DNA of 64,000 nt from Primulina eburnea. Its lineage: Eukaryota > Streptophyta > Magnoliopsida > Lamiales > Gesneriaceae. Where the stretch lies: NCBI RefSeq assembly GCF_022965805.1, contig NC_133101.1, positions 22,406,868 to 22,470,867 on the forward strand. The letters are read 5' to 3'. The position numbers were made by a program, and so were the translations under genes. Below, piece after piece: positions 1-11,839 of this stretch. Numbering within the stretch: the stretch's first letter is position 1; the number at the start of each line of letters is the position of its first letter. The notes beneath the pieces are model-generated. The model was given only the letters and a program-made list of their open reading frames with translations, was not told where the DNA came from and made no database searches.

Positions 1-1000
1 AATTAGAATTGGCTCATGTGTAGGTACTTGATCTGCATGCTCCGTCTCAAGTTTTCGCTTGCTAGAACCGTTTTCTTTCCTTTCTTTACAAGGAAATATA
101 TTTTCAAAAAAATACTGCATTTCTTGACTCAATTTTCATAACCGTTTTCAAAAAAATACTGCATTTATTGACTCAATTGTCATTCACGTATTCATTTCTT
201 CATTTTCAGATTTGTGGACTATAAACCTATAGGCACTACTATTATGTGCATATCCGATGAATATGCAGTCGACCGTCTTTGGTCCAATTCACTCTTGTTT
301 AGGCTTTGGTATTTCAACCTTAGCTAGACACCTCCACACTTTAAGTTACTTGTAGGAAGGCTTATGACCTTTCCACAATTCGTAAGGTGACTTGTCATTT
401 TTCTTGTGGGGTATCTTGTTCAAGATATGATTAGCCGATAGTATTACTTCCCTCCACAAGTTTTGAGGTAGTCTTGAACTTATTAACATATCATTCATTA
501 TATCTTTTAGAGTTTGATTCTTTCTTTCGGCAATGCCATTTGATTGTGGTGAATAAGGGGATCAGTCATTTCATGAATTATGCCCACAGATGTGCAGAAT
601 TCATCAAATGGTGCTCTGTATTCGCCCCCTCTATCGCTTTGAACCCTCTTTATTAGTTTTCCTTGTTGATTCTCAACTTCGGTCTTATAAACTTTGAATG
701 TTTCAGGAGCTTCATATTTCGACCTCAAAAGATATACGTAACAGTACCTTGTATGATCATCAATGAATGTCACGTAGTATCTTTTCCCTCATCTAGTTTG
801 TACAAACTTTAAATCACCAAGATCGATGTGTATTAGTTCTAGAGGAGTTGTATATCTTTCAATCGAGTGGTAAGGCACTTTGGTCATTTTTGCTTCAACA
901 CATATCTCGAATTTTTGTGTTGAATCGACGTTGTGTTTAGACAATAATTCCAATTTCATTAAACGTTGTAAGGTATTAAAATTTACGTGTCATAAACGAA
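1..1000 (-). pseudogene. Copia integrase core and downstream linker (broken)
   Basis: The longest open piece (507-773) reads the integrase core: a DDHTRY segment carrying a catalytic-type Asp, then QSDRGGEY with the second Asp. Further downstream (about 220-330) the minus strand still reads GPKTVDCIFIGYAHNSSAYR, the conserved linker after the copia integrase. Frame changes occur around 500 and 790. The product would join retroelement cDNA to host DNA if intact; here it cannot be made as one chain. Lineage within copia is uncertain, perhaps Tork-like. Confidence 0.82.
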
Positions 1001-1094
1001 CATACCTTAAATGAGAACACTCAAGCAAGTAAATAGAACTTTTGTATTTATTACTTTCAACAACATTTTGGCTTATAGCCATTACATTCAACTT

Positions 1095-1445
1095 GAAAAA
1101 GTTCTCATCGAGATATCATTTTCCAATAAAATGACTATTCTTGGTCAATACAACTTTGTTAGACTCAAATATTAGTCTAAACTCGTGTTTGACCAACAGA
1201 GACCCCAACACGAGGTTCTTTCTTATGTCCGGTACATGAAGTGCATCAACAAGGGTTACTTCCAAACCCAATGTCATCTTCAGTACTACATTTCCGGTGC
1301 CCACCACCTCAGATGTAGCGGAGTTTTCCATGTATAGTTTTCTCCCGGTCAATGGAGTGTATGTGGAAAACATCCCTTTGTTGGAGAATATGTGTCAAGT
1401 TGCTCTAGTATCAACCGACCACTCATTGGATTTTTCAACCAAATT
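1095..1445 (-). pseudogene. Copia aspartic protease and GAG-pre-integrase (broken)
   Basis: Minus-strand translation gives NEWSVDTRAT followed by a stop, then MFSTYTPLTGRKLYMENSAT and VPDIRKNLVLGSLL, the usual succession of copia protease and GAG-pre-integrase. The catalytic triad D-T/S-G is altered to D-T-R and a stop follows within a few residues, so the protease is inactive on two counts. The open part is 1116-1373. Confidence 0.78.
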
Positions 1446-1499
1446 TGCTTCCAAAATAACTGCAGACAAATCAAGTTTAAAAAATCAAATGGTACCGAC

Positions 1500-2238
1500 C
1501 TTTCTTTAACTACGTTGGCTTGAGGATTTCCCTTCTTTGGCTTCCTACAATCCTTAGCTATGTGATTAGGTTTTCCGCAGTTATAACAAGTGCCTTTGAA
1601 CTTCTTATTATTTGGTGGTTGTTGGACTTGTTGTGGTTGCTTCTCAAACTTCCTTTTCTTCCCTTTGAAACTCGATTCAACAATGTTCACCCTTGCTGCC
1701 ATTTTACTTGCCTTAGTCTCGATGCTCTTGTTGTCCTCCTCTATCTGCAATCTCACAATGAGATCCTACAATCCCATCTCCTTCCCTTTGTGCTTCAAAT
1801 AATTCTTGAAATCCTTCCACAACGGAGGGAGTTTCTTGATCAAAGCAGGAACTTGGAAGGACTCGTTTAGACTCATTCCTTCCTCATTAATCTCGTGCAA
1901 GAGAAATTGTAATTCTTGCACTTGACTAATCACGTAATTTGATTCCACCATCTTGTAGTCCAAAAATCTCCCAACAATAAACTTCTTCAAACCCGCATCC
2001 TCCGCCCAATATTTCTTATCAAACATATCCCAAAGTTCCTTGGAGGTCTTGACTTGACAATACACATTGTACAATGCATTGTCAAGTCCATTGAGGATGT
2101 AGTTCTTGCACAGGAAATTACTTTGGTTCCATGCATCCAAAGCGGCCCTCTTGTTGGTGTCGGTCTCTCTTCAACAACGGTGGGAAGATCCTCCTTCAAA
2201 AACCTTGACAAACTCAAGTTTGTCAGATAAAAGAGCAT
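1500..2238 (-). pseudogene. Copia gag with CCHC zinc knuckle (frameshifted)
   Basis: The open pieces 1349-1756 and 1766-2140 together read a copia Gag: an N-terminal capsid-like stretch with KTSKELWDMFDKKYW, a segment near FLDYKMVESNYVISQVQEL, then a basic linker and the zinc knuckle CYNCGKPNHIAKDC (C-x2-C-x4-H-x4-C, complete). A different frame is open at 1987-2238, so the N-terminus is frameshifted near 2140. Gag packages the element RNA. The copy lies directly downstream of its own primer binding site, as expected. Confidence 0.82.
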
Positions 2239-2320
2239 ATTTTGTTGCTAACTTTTGAAATCTGCACAAGAAAACTTTTCCGATTTCTCTCCTTGTGCAA
2301 CGGTTGCATGTTTTGTTGTA

Positions 2321-2333
2321 GATTATGATACCA
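2321..2333 (-). promoter_or_regulatory. Primer binding site, initiator Met tRNA type
   Basis: The minus strand reads TGGTATCATAATC two bases inside the LTR edge. It starts with the TGGTATCA that pairs with the 3' end of plant initiator Met tRNA. This fixes the polarity of the copia relic and the LTR edge at 2335. Confidence 0.75.
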
Positions 2334-2344
2334 TTGAGATTCTT

Positions 2345-5073
2345 TGTAACGAACCGTACTTTACATACTTAAAATTTGCGGAAGAATTAAAAATTTTCTT
2401 AAATAAAAACATCCACACGGTCGTCACCCAACATTCATAAAATATCTTTAAAATCAACCATCACGATAAAAATTTTGCTAAAAGAAAAGCTATCTCAAAA
2501 TGTCTCACATCCAATCATTAAAAATAAATTCAGAGTATTTTAAACTTGCATAAAAACATAAACATTGCGGTCCTCGGGTCTAGCCTGCCACTCAGCCCAA
2601 GCCTGCCCCTTGGTCATCACCTCCTGTCTCCTCAACATAGTCACCTGCATCGATCAAGTCTAGTGAGTCTAAAGACTCAACACGTAAAAACTGGGATAAC
2701 TAGCACTACGTAATAAAATCGCATACAACTTTAAAATAGGGCATACAAAACTCGAAACTTGAACTTGTAGTAAACTTGAACATACATACGTACATAAGTA
2801 GACGTGCCATCAACATAATCTCTCATAAACATACTGCATACTTAAACATACGTAACTTCATCATTTTGCGTAGAGGTTGTTTCGAAGCAAGTGACCCGTA
2901 TCATAAATGAGCCTGATCAGACTATACCACAGTACTGGGCTGACAGGGACGTATCCAATGCCGCATACATAAGATCCCCGTTCATAATTTAACGGGCTGG
3001 TTGGTCCCCGTTCATAATTTAACGCTTTCCAACCACAATCTAACCCGTTCATAATTTAACGGGCGGATTGGTCCCCGTTCATAATTTAACGCTTTCTAAC
3101 CCTAACATAATTTGGTCACAAGACATTTAGCATACCTCAAAAACTTAAAATATTTTCTTGCACGTCAACATACTTACTTGGCCTTGGATTAGTTGGACTT
3201 CGACTGGGGCCGTTGCTGCAACATACTAACATAAACTTGTATACTCAACTCACATAACTTAACGTAGAAATCATACTTACTCTTGAGTTCGATCGTTACT
3301 TAGGACGTTCTAAAATTTCCCATGACACGACCTTGATAATCCTTGCACTAAATCATGACATCAACCTCAAAACAAACTATAATATTTTTCCCAAAAATAG
3401 AAGGACACGGACCCCGTATCTACATCCGTGCATGGGTCCGTGTAGGTACTGGAAGTTGTGTGCGCAGAAAGGAGGAGACACGGACCCCGTGCTGAGGTCC
3501 GGGTAAGGGTCCGTGTAGACACTGTAAAAAGACATCGCAAAGGAGGGAGGGGCATGGGCCCCGTGCATAGGTCCGTGTGGGGGTCCGTGTAGACACTGTA
3601 AAAAGGCACTACGAGAGAACAAAAGGCACGGACCCCGTGTAGAGGTCCGGGTGTGGGTCCGTGTACCTACTGTGAACGCGAACCAACGAAAATTTTGTAC
3701 ACGTTTCGCTTAACTTTCTAGACTCGATTGCACGGGCTATGAATCGACACCTCGAGACCCATCCTAGCCTTCCATAACATAAATCCAAGTTGTGCAAACG
3801 TTCCAAAACAACAGCGTTCGCTCTACGACACACACACGACCCAAAATACGGCAAATGACATCGAACCGTTTCCTACGACTTCTAATTAGTTCGAGTGCCT
3901 ATCGACATGAAACGAAACTCCAATAACACTCCTAACAACATGATAACCGTACCCAAATGCAGCAACGATCGCCTGTCGATTCCCAACGAAGCCTGCAACA
4001 ATTAAACTTCAAGAACACAAATTTTCATAAAAGTTGCAGTTTGAGCAGTCCCACGAAAAACGTCATAACTCACTCAATTTTCATCCAAAAATCTCGAATT
4101 TTATATCAAATCGAAGGTATCGAAAAGTTCTACAATTTTCTTGTTGAAAGTTATCTCAAAATCCCGACAGAAAAATCGCAGTTTCCATCAGAACAGTAAG
4201 TTACGAGATTTCAGATCTAAAAAGTATTTCAAATGCATTCAAATCATTTTCCGCTCAAACGACGAACGGCACACACATATTTTCACGCATAAAAATACAC
4301 AACGCATACTATGACATGATCGATACAGAAAGAACAGATTATACATGCCTTTTGATGGTAAATTTACCGAAACGGCGATATCGAAGCGGAGATGGCGCGA
4401 GGCTTGGTCCGGGACGACGGTGGCTCGATTTTCTTTGAAGGAAACCAACGAAAATCTGCTGGAAATTGCTAGAGGAGGGGCGGCTGCTATGGGGAGAAGA
4501 ACCCTAGAATTTGCTCTCTCTCAAAATAATACAAATCTGAATTTTAAAACTTGTGTGTGTTGTGTGTGTTTTAGTGTGTGTAAAAACGTGTAAGTGTGTG
4601 TGAGTGTGTGTTACGTGTGTGTGTGTTTTAATTAGGAGAAACTCTAGCTAAATAAACTATTTAAAATACCAATAAAAAGTTAACACACACTAATTTAATC
4701 AAACTCTACAATTAAAATAATTACACACCAATTTTAAAGTTTCAAACTCTTAAATCTCTAAATACATAGTACTAATTTAAAAATATTAAAACTTGATAAC
4801 TAAATAAATTTCCCCATCCTCAACTTAAAATAAAATACCACATTTTAATTTGCCAACACCGCCACCGGTCTTTTCCTCGATCCCGCCTCGAATAATCGCC
4901 TGAAACATGAAACTTGAAAAACGTTTTAATGTGCATCGCATAAACATAAATAATTTAAATTAATGCATTTAAATAAATCATGCATCGCTAAAACTCATTT
5001 AAAATTAATTGAAATGATTTAATAATTTAAATAAATGCATGGGTTATACGTGTACTGAATTTTGGGCACTACA
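2345..5073 (-). repeat. Solo LTR of a chromovirus-like Ty3/gypsy family (LTR-A), 2.7 kb
   Basis: The block starts TGTAACGAACCGTACTTT and ends TTTTGGGCACTACA, and is flanked by a perfect 5-bp duplication TTCTT (2340-2344 and 5074-5078). No internal coding region is present, so this is a solo LTR left by LTR-LTR recombination. It is related to the LTRs at 9345-11528 and 26203-28589, which share the start, the end and the 16-bp palindrome TGAGTCTAAAGACTCA (here 2664-2679). Orientation is minus by comparison with 26203-30472. It carries a private hairpin minisatellite at 3403-3676, a repeated 'ttcataatttaac' block at 2982-3092 and a TG-rich stretch at 4550-4628. Confidence 0.88.
3403..3676. repeat. 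Four-unit hairpin minisatellite, about 74-bp period
   Basis: Units begin near 3403, 3477, 3552 and 3626. Each holds a CACGGACCCCGT-type arm and, about 25-30 bp later, a complementary GGGTCCGTGT arm, then a tract near 'actgtaaaaagg'. Each unit can therefore fold into a stem-loop. The same arms recur in the Athila element at 41583-41832 and 60835-61014. Confidence 0.85.
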
Positions 5074-5947
5074 TTCTTCTTGCAAGTGATTTAAATTCCA
5101 CAAATTCTTCTTAAGATTGTTGTTTATAGGGATTGAAACTTGATAGGAAAAACAAGAAGAAAACAATGAAAATGGTTTGTGGAGGCAAGTGTTGAACACT
5201 TTCTCCTTAAGAAGAATTTTCCTCTCACAATGTGCTAAAGGTTTGTGGCAATCTTCTCCCAAGATACAACTACAACTCTTGGATAATAAGCACTTAAATA
5301 TCCAAGTTCTATAACAAGAAAATGAATGGAACTCTTTCTTGTTGAAGAAGGAAGGAGAACAATATGCAAAATGAAAATTATGTGTTTTTGATTTTCAATA
5401 AATCAAGCACTTAATGTTTTTCATGTGAAAAGACATTATCTTTCATTCATAGAGGTGTCCTTTGGCCATTGTAACTGATCACAATCCTTCAAAAATGCCA
5501 AGGAAATGAAAAAATGCCAGAAAAATCCGGAGCGAAGCCTGCGAGCGCGTCCTGTGAGCGGGCCCGCGCGCACGCGCGTGCTTCTGAGCGCTCTTTGCAT
5601 CGCCTGCCGAGAGCTCTCGACAGGAGCCATCGATTTTTTTTAATTCGGTTTCCGTCCCTTAAATGTTCCGACTGCTCGTTTGAAGTTCTTTCAACATTCG
5701 ATGAACTCGTTTCGAGTTTAGTTCAAAACCACCAAACTTAATATTTCTTCATTAAGTTTCGTTTCGAATTTTTCCAATCAAACAGATTGATTAATTTGCT
5801 TAATTTTCATTCATTAAGCATCAAAATTATCAAAGCTTCCATGGAGCCTTTAATCAGAGTAGCAATCTTTTTTGCAAAATTCAATAGAGTAATGTAAATA
5901 CATGTAATTTAACCAGCATATTATATGATTATTCAAGAGAGATTTTC

Positions 5948-8240
5948 TGACGTCCGAAAACCAACCTACGTAAACCACATACATGCAAATTATTTTAATT
6001 TCTTAATTTTTTTATTTAATTGATCTTAAATGCATGTATGATATTTATTAAATGATTATATGATATGATTTCACGAAATTGAAGTATTTTATCCAAATAT
6101 TCGATAATATGCTGGGGAAAGGAGACTAGGGATGATCAAGATAAGAATATTTATTTTTTTCATGAAATGTTTTCAAGGCTTCCTAATATGATTAAAAATG
6201 ATTTATTTTTTCTCAAAATATTAGAGTTCGAATTATTTTATGTGTCGAGCTCGATTTTTTCCGGGAAATCAGTTTTAGGCAAACCATGATTTTTTAAAAG
6301 ATCAAAAATATTATTTTTGGAAACTAATTTTTATAAAATTTTATATTTCGATTAAATAAGAGTTATTGAGCCTAATTTAACTAAATTGTGTAGGCCCAAT
6401 TGCTCCTATACTTAGAGGCCCAAAACCTAAGCCCATTAGCATGCAAATTAAATTTATAAATAGGACTCCTAGGCTTTCAAAACACCATACATCAGCCCCT
6501 TTGCAGCCGAATCACACACAATTCACCCACATAAATTCGAGATTCATCAAGAGGAGGAAAAGCTAGGGTTCTTTGTCTTCCGGTCGTCCATCTTCGCATC
6601 CTCGCCAACAATTGAATATTCGAGCGCTATAAACACAAAGACACATTTTCTAAACTCTTTGACGCATCATTCAAACAATATTATTCATGTTTTGATTATC
6701 CTTTCATGAAAAAATATGTTTTTACGATTGGTTCATCGTTAGAACAAGAGGGGAAGGCTAAGGAGGTGAGTCCTAGGGTTTTTAAAATTTCCTTGTGCAC
6801 TAGTGTGATTGAGGGCTCGGCTAGGAGTGAGCTTGGGATGCGGTTCAATCAGGGCATGACCATGGGCTAGGACTCTTGGACAACAGCCAAAGGAAGAGAC
6901 CTATTGGGCCAGGATTCTTCTCATGGAATGCGTGCGTCGGTTTGGGCAAGTAGGGTGCTTGGCGAGGTTTAGGCTAGCTAGACTGGTCCAATAGGGTCTA
7001 GGGAGGATGGTCACGGTCAGGTCATGGGGCTGGGCGGGATGGCTCGACGTGGGCTCGAGAAAAATGTGTTAGTGCAACACGCACGGCTTGTTGGTGCAGC
7101 AAGCTTGCAGCGCTTTTGTGCGTGGTCAGGGGCTTGGGCTGGGTTTGGCTGGGTCTGGGCATGTTCCAGGGTCGGTGAGGGTCATCTGGGCTCGGTGGTG
7201 GCTCAAGTAGAAGAGTACTAAGGTGGCTAAGAATCCTAGTAAAGTTAGGATTCACGCGCAGCTTGTGGGTCTCGGGTGTAGGGCTAGTGCATGAGTTAGG
7301 GGCTGGTTATAAGGGTCATGGTTGGTTAGGAAGGCCCCTGGATGGGTTGGTTAGGGTCTAGCTTGAGGTGGCTCGACCATGGCTCGGTGGAATTAGGAGA
7401 TGGCTCGGTGAGTTCTTGCATGGGTCAATATTTCGAAATTAATGAACAAAGGTTTGAACCATGGATCCAAGGGGGTGACTCATGATTTGAAAGGGTAGTT
7501 TAGGTAATAAAAATGTTATGTTTAAATTTTGGGAAGAAAATATTAAAGTTTGAAAAAGGAACAGTGAACTTACAATTTTCTAGAGATGCCGTGAGGGAAA
7601 AAGCCCCAGAGGGAACCCGACGATCGTATTTCCATGGCGAAGCCTAGCGCCCACCCCCATGGGCCATGTGGAGCTGAAGACTGATCAGTCGGCTAGGGGA
7701 TAAAATCTAGTCACTTTCGAGGATCAAACTTCACCCAAAATGATAAAGGATTTAAAGCTTTACGATTAAATAATTTTTCGATTTACGATTTTTTTATGCT
7801 CAAAAGCTATTTTAAAATAAAAGTATGATTTTAATGCCTGTGATTGTATATGTATCATTTGCTACTCATGTTTAGAACGTGTTGATTCATTAGACTCACT
7901 AGGTTGGAATGTTGCAGGATTTAATGATATGAGGAGGCGCTGACGCTTGAGTGGATCAAGTGCGGCAGTGTACTCCCGAGGGATATTTATTTTCCGTACT
8001 AGCTTGTTAGATAAAAGATTTAAAGATTTAGTGTTAATGATTTTATTAGAGATTGTTATGTTTTATTTTATTGTTAGTTGATCTTTATAAAGATCGATGA
8101 ATGATTTTTCGCACGATTTAGAGATTTTTACGCACTCGAGATTTCAAATGTTAAATTATTATGATTTATGGAAATGTTAAGTTATTTTAATTATTAATTT
8201 TCGAGTTTATGATTTTAACAAAAAATTAGAGGTCGTTTCA
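5948..8240 (+). repeat. LTR of a second chromovirus-like family (LTR-B), solo-like copy
   Basis: It begins TGACGTCCGAAAACCAACCT and ends AGAGGTCGTTTCA, matching both ends of the LTR at 36626-39685. Flanking pentamers are TTTTC and GATTC, so no clean target duplication is visible, perhaps through age or rearrangement. Inside are a strongly G-skewed GC-rich block (6755-7420), a 'gaggaaaagctagggttctt' leader-like stretch and the shared TTAGACTCACTAGG segment near 7893. Open frames inside look fortuitous. Confidence 0.75.
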
Positions 8241-8444
8241 GATTCACATCTAAATTAAAAATTTGTATATTTTGTGGTTTTTTTAAAATCTTCAATGCGC
8301 CAAAATTCACACCGAAAAATAAGGTAAATACCCCATCTGAAATCCATAGTCCAACGCTAGTGGTGGCTGGAGGGGCAGCAATGGTGGGGACAGGAGGAGA
8401 AGGGACAAGAACGGTGGTGGTGCCAAGAGAAGTAGGGGCAACTA
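8241..8444. other. Short unassigned spacer with a proline-rich minus frame
   Basis: Nothing recognised. The minus strand of 8275-8440 is open and reads a Pro/Ala/Thr-rich stretch (SPPVPTIAAPPATTS), possibly a scrap of a host exon. No start codon or splice context supports a gene. Confidence 0.3.
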
Positions 8445-8820
8445 ATGTGTATGACTGAGAGCTTACGACTTTATCAAAAGTTATAATTGGTGATAACGTT
8501 GTAACTCAAAATTTTTAAATCGTAAAACAGTTCAAGCATCACGTTCCGATTGTTCTACCTAATAAGAACAATTATTGCATCCAATAATCTCTCTCCCAAT
8601 AATTACACTTCTTGTAATCAATGATAATCGAACGTGTGACAATGATCCTGATATCAATTGTGTAGGACCGAGCGCTTGCCGTTTTACCAAAACTTATTAT
8701 TGGTGGTAAAAGTACAACTCAAATATTTTAAACAGTACAACAACTCAATTATCACGTTTCGATTTACCTATCTAGGACAATCATTGCACCCACTATACTA
8801 ACTGAACATTACAATTACAA
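8445..8820 (-). repeat. Diverged direct repeat with a primer-site-like sequence between, TRIM-like
   Basis: Two related units of about 130 bp lie at 8445-8578 (TGTATGACTGAGAGC...) and about 8661-8793 (TGTAGGACCGAGCGC...). They share the order of GAGC, ACCAAAA/ATCAAAA, TTATTGGTG/ATAATTGGTG, TATCACGTT and ACAATTATTGCA-like blocks. Just left of the second unit the minus strand reads TTGATATCAGGATCA, resembling an initiator-Met primer site. This fits a very small, minus-oriented non-autonomous LTR element. Confidence 0.4.
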
Positions 8821-9344
8821 TAACTACAATTAAAACCCGAAAATCATAAAAATATTTAAATTACACAATCATTTAAAAAAGTAGACATAATTAAATCTCA
8901 CTTTGATCTCGACCCGTAACAAATGAAAATCCAAACATGCATTTATCAGGGGAATGATCCCTCTGATAAATTATATTAAATACATACGAAGCTCGTGTGT
9001 AATCTCCATAAGGAGGAATATCTTATTCCTTGATTTATTTTTGGTTTTATGATATGGAAATATTATATATAGAGTTCTGAATTCCTGGACTCACAAGATT
9101 TGCTTTTAATTGGTACTTATCTCTAGATATTTTATCTTTGATTAAAAGAGTTTTATTCCTAATGAAACTCTTGTTTCCATATATTGTAGGACTTTTTTAT
9201 GAAATAAACACTAGGTCAAATAAATGGATAAAATAGGAGAGCAAGGTGCGGACATTGGTGTGGTTTTTGAGAGAGAAGAAAATAACGCAGTGCTGAACAT
9301 ATTTGATCAAAAGAAGTTTTGTGATCAATTCATCGCTTTGCCGT
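8821..9344. other. AT-rich spacer, no gene seen
   Basis: No open frame with recognisable product and no clear repeat boundary. It ends where LTR-A copy 2 starts at TGTAAC (9345). Confidence 0.4.
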
Positions 9345-11528
9345 TGTAACATATCGTACTTTTAAACTACTTAAATTTTGCGGAAAATAAATTTTTTTCT
9401 TAAATAAGTAATAATCTCTCAAAATTGCAATATAAATAAAATGCTTGACTAAATATTTGAAATGTAAATGAGCTTGAAATAAGTACTTGTTTAAACAACG
9501 TGAAGAAATTTCATTAAAATCCGAGTAAATGAATTTAACATGCATAAAATCTTTGAAAACTTAAGCAGTCCTCGGGTTAGGCCTCCACACAGTCCGAACC
9601 AACTCACTGGTCCCCGCCTCTCATCTCCTCATACTCTTCCTCATCTGCATCGATCAATTCTGGTGAGTCTAAAGACTCAGCATGTAAAAACTGAGATTAG
9701 CAAGTAATAGATAATAAATCTACATGCATTTTCAAGTAGCACATACCTACTTAAACTCTAAACATACTTACATAAAAATAGACGTGCCATCATTTCATAA
9801 ACATGCTTGCATCATACATACTTAAACATTCATAATCATCATCATTTTGCGTAGAGATATGTTTCAAAACAAGTGACCCATAACATAATTGCGTCTGATC
9901 AGACTAAACCACATTACTGTGCTGGCAGGTATCATCACAGCCTTTCGACCAAACGCCCACTCCCACATAAATAAGATCTCCGGTCATGCTTTACCTTGTT
10001 GATTGGTCTGGGTCATGCTTTACCGCTTTCCAATCCTGATCAAAACTCGGTCATGCTTTACCGGTGTAGAGAGGTCCCCGGACACATTCTCCGGCTTCAA
10101 AACCTGTTCATAATTGGTCACAAGACAATTCTCATACCTCAAAAACATAAAACATTTTCTTTTTGCCTCAAATATACTTAGAAACATTGAAGGCTTCGTT
10201 CGAACACGCACAACAGCAAAGATTCAGGAGATCCTAACGAAGCTTGCAACCAAAACTTGAGAAAACATGCACAAATTTTCACAGCTTAAGCGGTTTTACG
10301 ATAAAAATCATCTCTCTCTCATTTCTTATCAGAAAATTATGAATTTGCTATCGAGTCGAAGAAAACACAGAATACTAAAAATCATATAATAAAAAAATTT
10401 CCAGAAAACGAACCTATAAGTTTCATAAGTCGAAATAACAGAGGGTGATGGGTTTTGTGACCCAGAAATTTCACAGCTTGTGCGATTTTACGATAAAAAT
10501 CATATCTCCCTTGTTTCTTATCACAAATTACAAATATACTATCGAATCGACGATAACACATAGTACTAAAATCATATGTTAAAAAAATTTCCAAAAACAA
10601 ATCTATAAGTCACAGAAATCGAAATAACAGAGGGTGACGGGTTTTGTGACACATAAATTTAATAGCTTGTGCGAATTTACGATAAAATCATATCTTCCTC
10701 GTTTCTTATCAGAAAATTACAAATTTGTTATCATATCGAAGATATCAAAAAATACTATATTTTATATGTTGAAAGTGTTTCCAAAAAAACCGATCAAAAA
10801 TTCGCAGGATTCGAAATGACAGCAGATTCGGTTTTTGAGATCTAAAAACTGTTTCAAAATCATTTCAAATATCATTGCTCAAACTTTGCATAACATAACG
10901 GATTTTTACACACAATATGCATCAAAATATTTAATATGACAAGATAGATGCAGAAAAATGAAAGAATATACATGTCTTGATGATTATACTCACGAAATGA
11001 CGAATTAACGAAGTGAGGATAATTAGGGGAATTAATTAGGTTAAAAAAATAAAAATTATTAATTAACATGCTAAATAAAATACTAATCCCCCACTAACTT
11101 ATTAGAACCCTAATTTAAAATAAAATACACATGTGTCAAATTTTCAAGATTTCAAATCTCCATTAATCAAATTAGTATTTTTGAAAAGTTTAAAATCTTA
11201 AAATCACCTAATAAATTAAATTAGCCTTTAAATGCTTAAAATTTCATAAATCATTTAAAATACAAATTTTCTTGACTTGAAATAAAATACAACATTATTC
11301 ATAAATCGTCTAAATCGTCACCGGTCTCTTTTCCCGATCCCGTATCGAAAATTCGCCTGAAACATAAAACTCAAGAAAAATTTTTAAGGTGCATCAAATA
11401 AACATGTAATAATTTAAAATAATGCAAATCATAACTCATGAATAGTTAACAATCATTTTAAAATGAAATAAATAATTTAACAATTTAATAAATGCATGAG
11501 TTTACGTGTACTGATTTTGGGCTCTAAA
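9345..11528 (-). repeat. LTR-A copy 2 (left, 3' LTR of a truncated minus-strand element)
   Basis: It starts TGTAACATATCGTACTTTT and ends GGGCTCTAAA, and aligns along its length with 26203-28589. The palindrome TGAGTCTAAAGACTCA is at 9664-9679. It is followed by about 190 bp of the same internal 3' end that follows the 26203-28589 LTR, so it is the 3' LTR of a minus-strand element whose body has been lost. A 190-bp unit is repeated three times inside (10281-10830). Confidence 0.82.
10281..10830. repeat. 190-bp unit in three tandem copies inside LTR-A copy 2
   Basis: Units begin near 10281, 10472 and 10662. Each contains 'cacagctt-tgcg-tttacgataaaa-tcatatct', then 'tttcttatcagaaaatta', then 'gaaataacagagggtga'. 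The same triplication is present at 27201-27750, while the solo LTR at 2345-5073 has only one recognisable unit (about 4020-4215). Confidence 0.8.
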
Positions 11529-11725
11529 ATTCCTTTTCCGCTTAAGTAATTTTTGTCTTCGAAATTAATTCTTACCAAACAACTCCGGGTAGCGACTTCT
11601 AATATCTGCTTCGGCCTCCCAAGTGGCCTCCTCCACTGATTGATTCAGCCACTTGGTCTGGTCCTTCAAGCCATAGCGTTGCAGAACTTGATCCTTGGCG
11701 TTGCGGTTCTTGTCCACTAATCATT
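11529..11725 (-). pseudogene. Remnant of chromovirus pol 3' end next to LTR-A copy 2
   Basis: The first 190 bp next to the LTR match 28590-28720, including the minus-strand 'aatttcgaagacaaaaatt' tail near the polypurine tract and the 'cttggtcactt/gacttcgg' codons of the chromodomain end. The homology stops near 11720, where a plus-strand fragment of another element begins. Confidence 0.6.
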
Positions 11726-11839
11726 TCATGCTCAAAAACACCTCTAATCCCTTTCATTTGTCCAATAGTATTTTATCTCCAACACGACACAAGAACAACA
11801 AATACCAAGCATAATTCTTTTTGAAACCAACATAATTCA

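Larger units (their letters stand above)
1..2334 (-). mobile_element. Decayed Ty1/copia retrotransposon internal region, truncated by the window edge
   Basis: On the minus strand, from high to low coordinates, the order is primer binding site, gag with a CCHC knuckle, protease, GAG-pre-integrase, integrase core and the start of the linker toward reverse transcriptase. Protease before integrase before RT is the Ty1/copia order. Reading frames are broken by several frameshifts and stops, so the copy is dead. The RT/RNase H half lies off the left edge. Its 5' LTR lies to the right and is split by a solo LTR. Confidence 0.88.
2335..5947 (-). repeat. 5' LTR of the copia relic, split by a solo LTR
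   Basis: The LTR edge (TG at 2335) lies beside the primer binding site. After ten bases it is interrupted by the solo LTR at 2345-5073 and resumes at 5074, shown by the TTCTT duplication. The resumed part (5074-5947) holds a short GC-rich block at 5530-5635 and AT-rich flanks. The outer boundary is not resolved; 5947 is simply where the next LTR begins. Confidence 0.55.

Noticed and set aside
3403..3676. CRISPR-like look of regular repeats
   Set aside because: Units are whole tandem copies without unique spacers, in a plant LTR.
3367..3854. Overlapping minus-strand frames with repeated Thr-Asp-Pro/His-Gly-Pro peptides
   Set aside because: The peptide repeats are translations of the hairpin minisatellite in a noncoding LTR. 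All frames are open there because the unit lacks stops.
4550..4628. TG-rich tract as a functional microsatellite or promoter element
   Set aside because: Irregular TG/AG run inside an LTR. A shorter version at 28095-28130 shows it is ordinary LTR variation.
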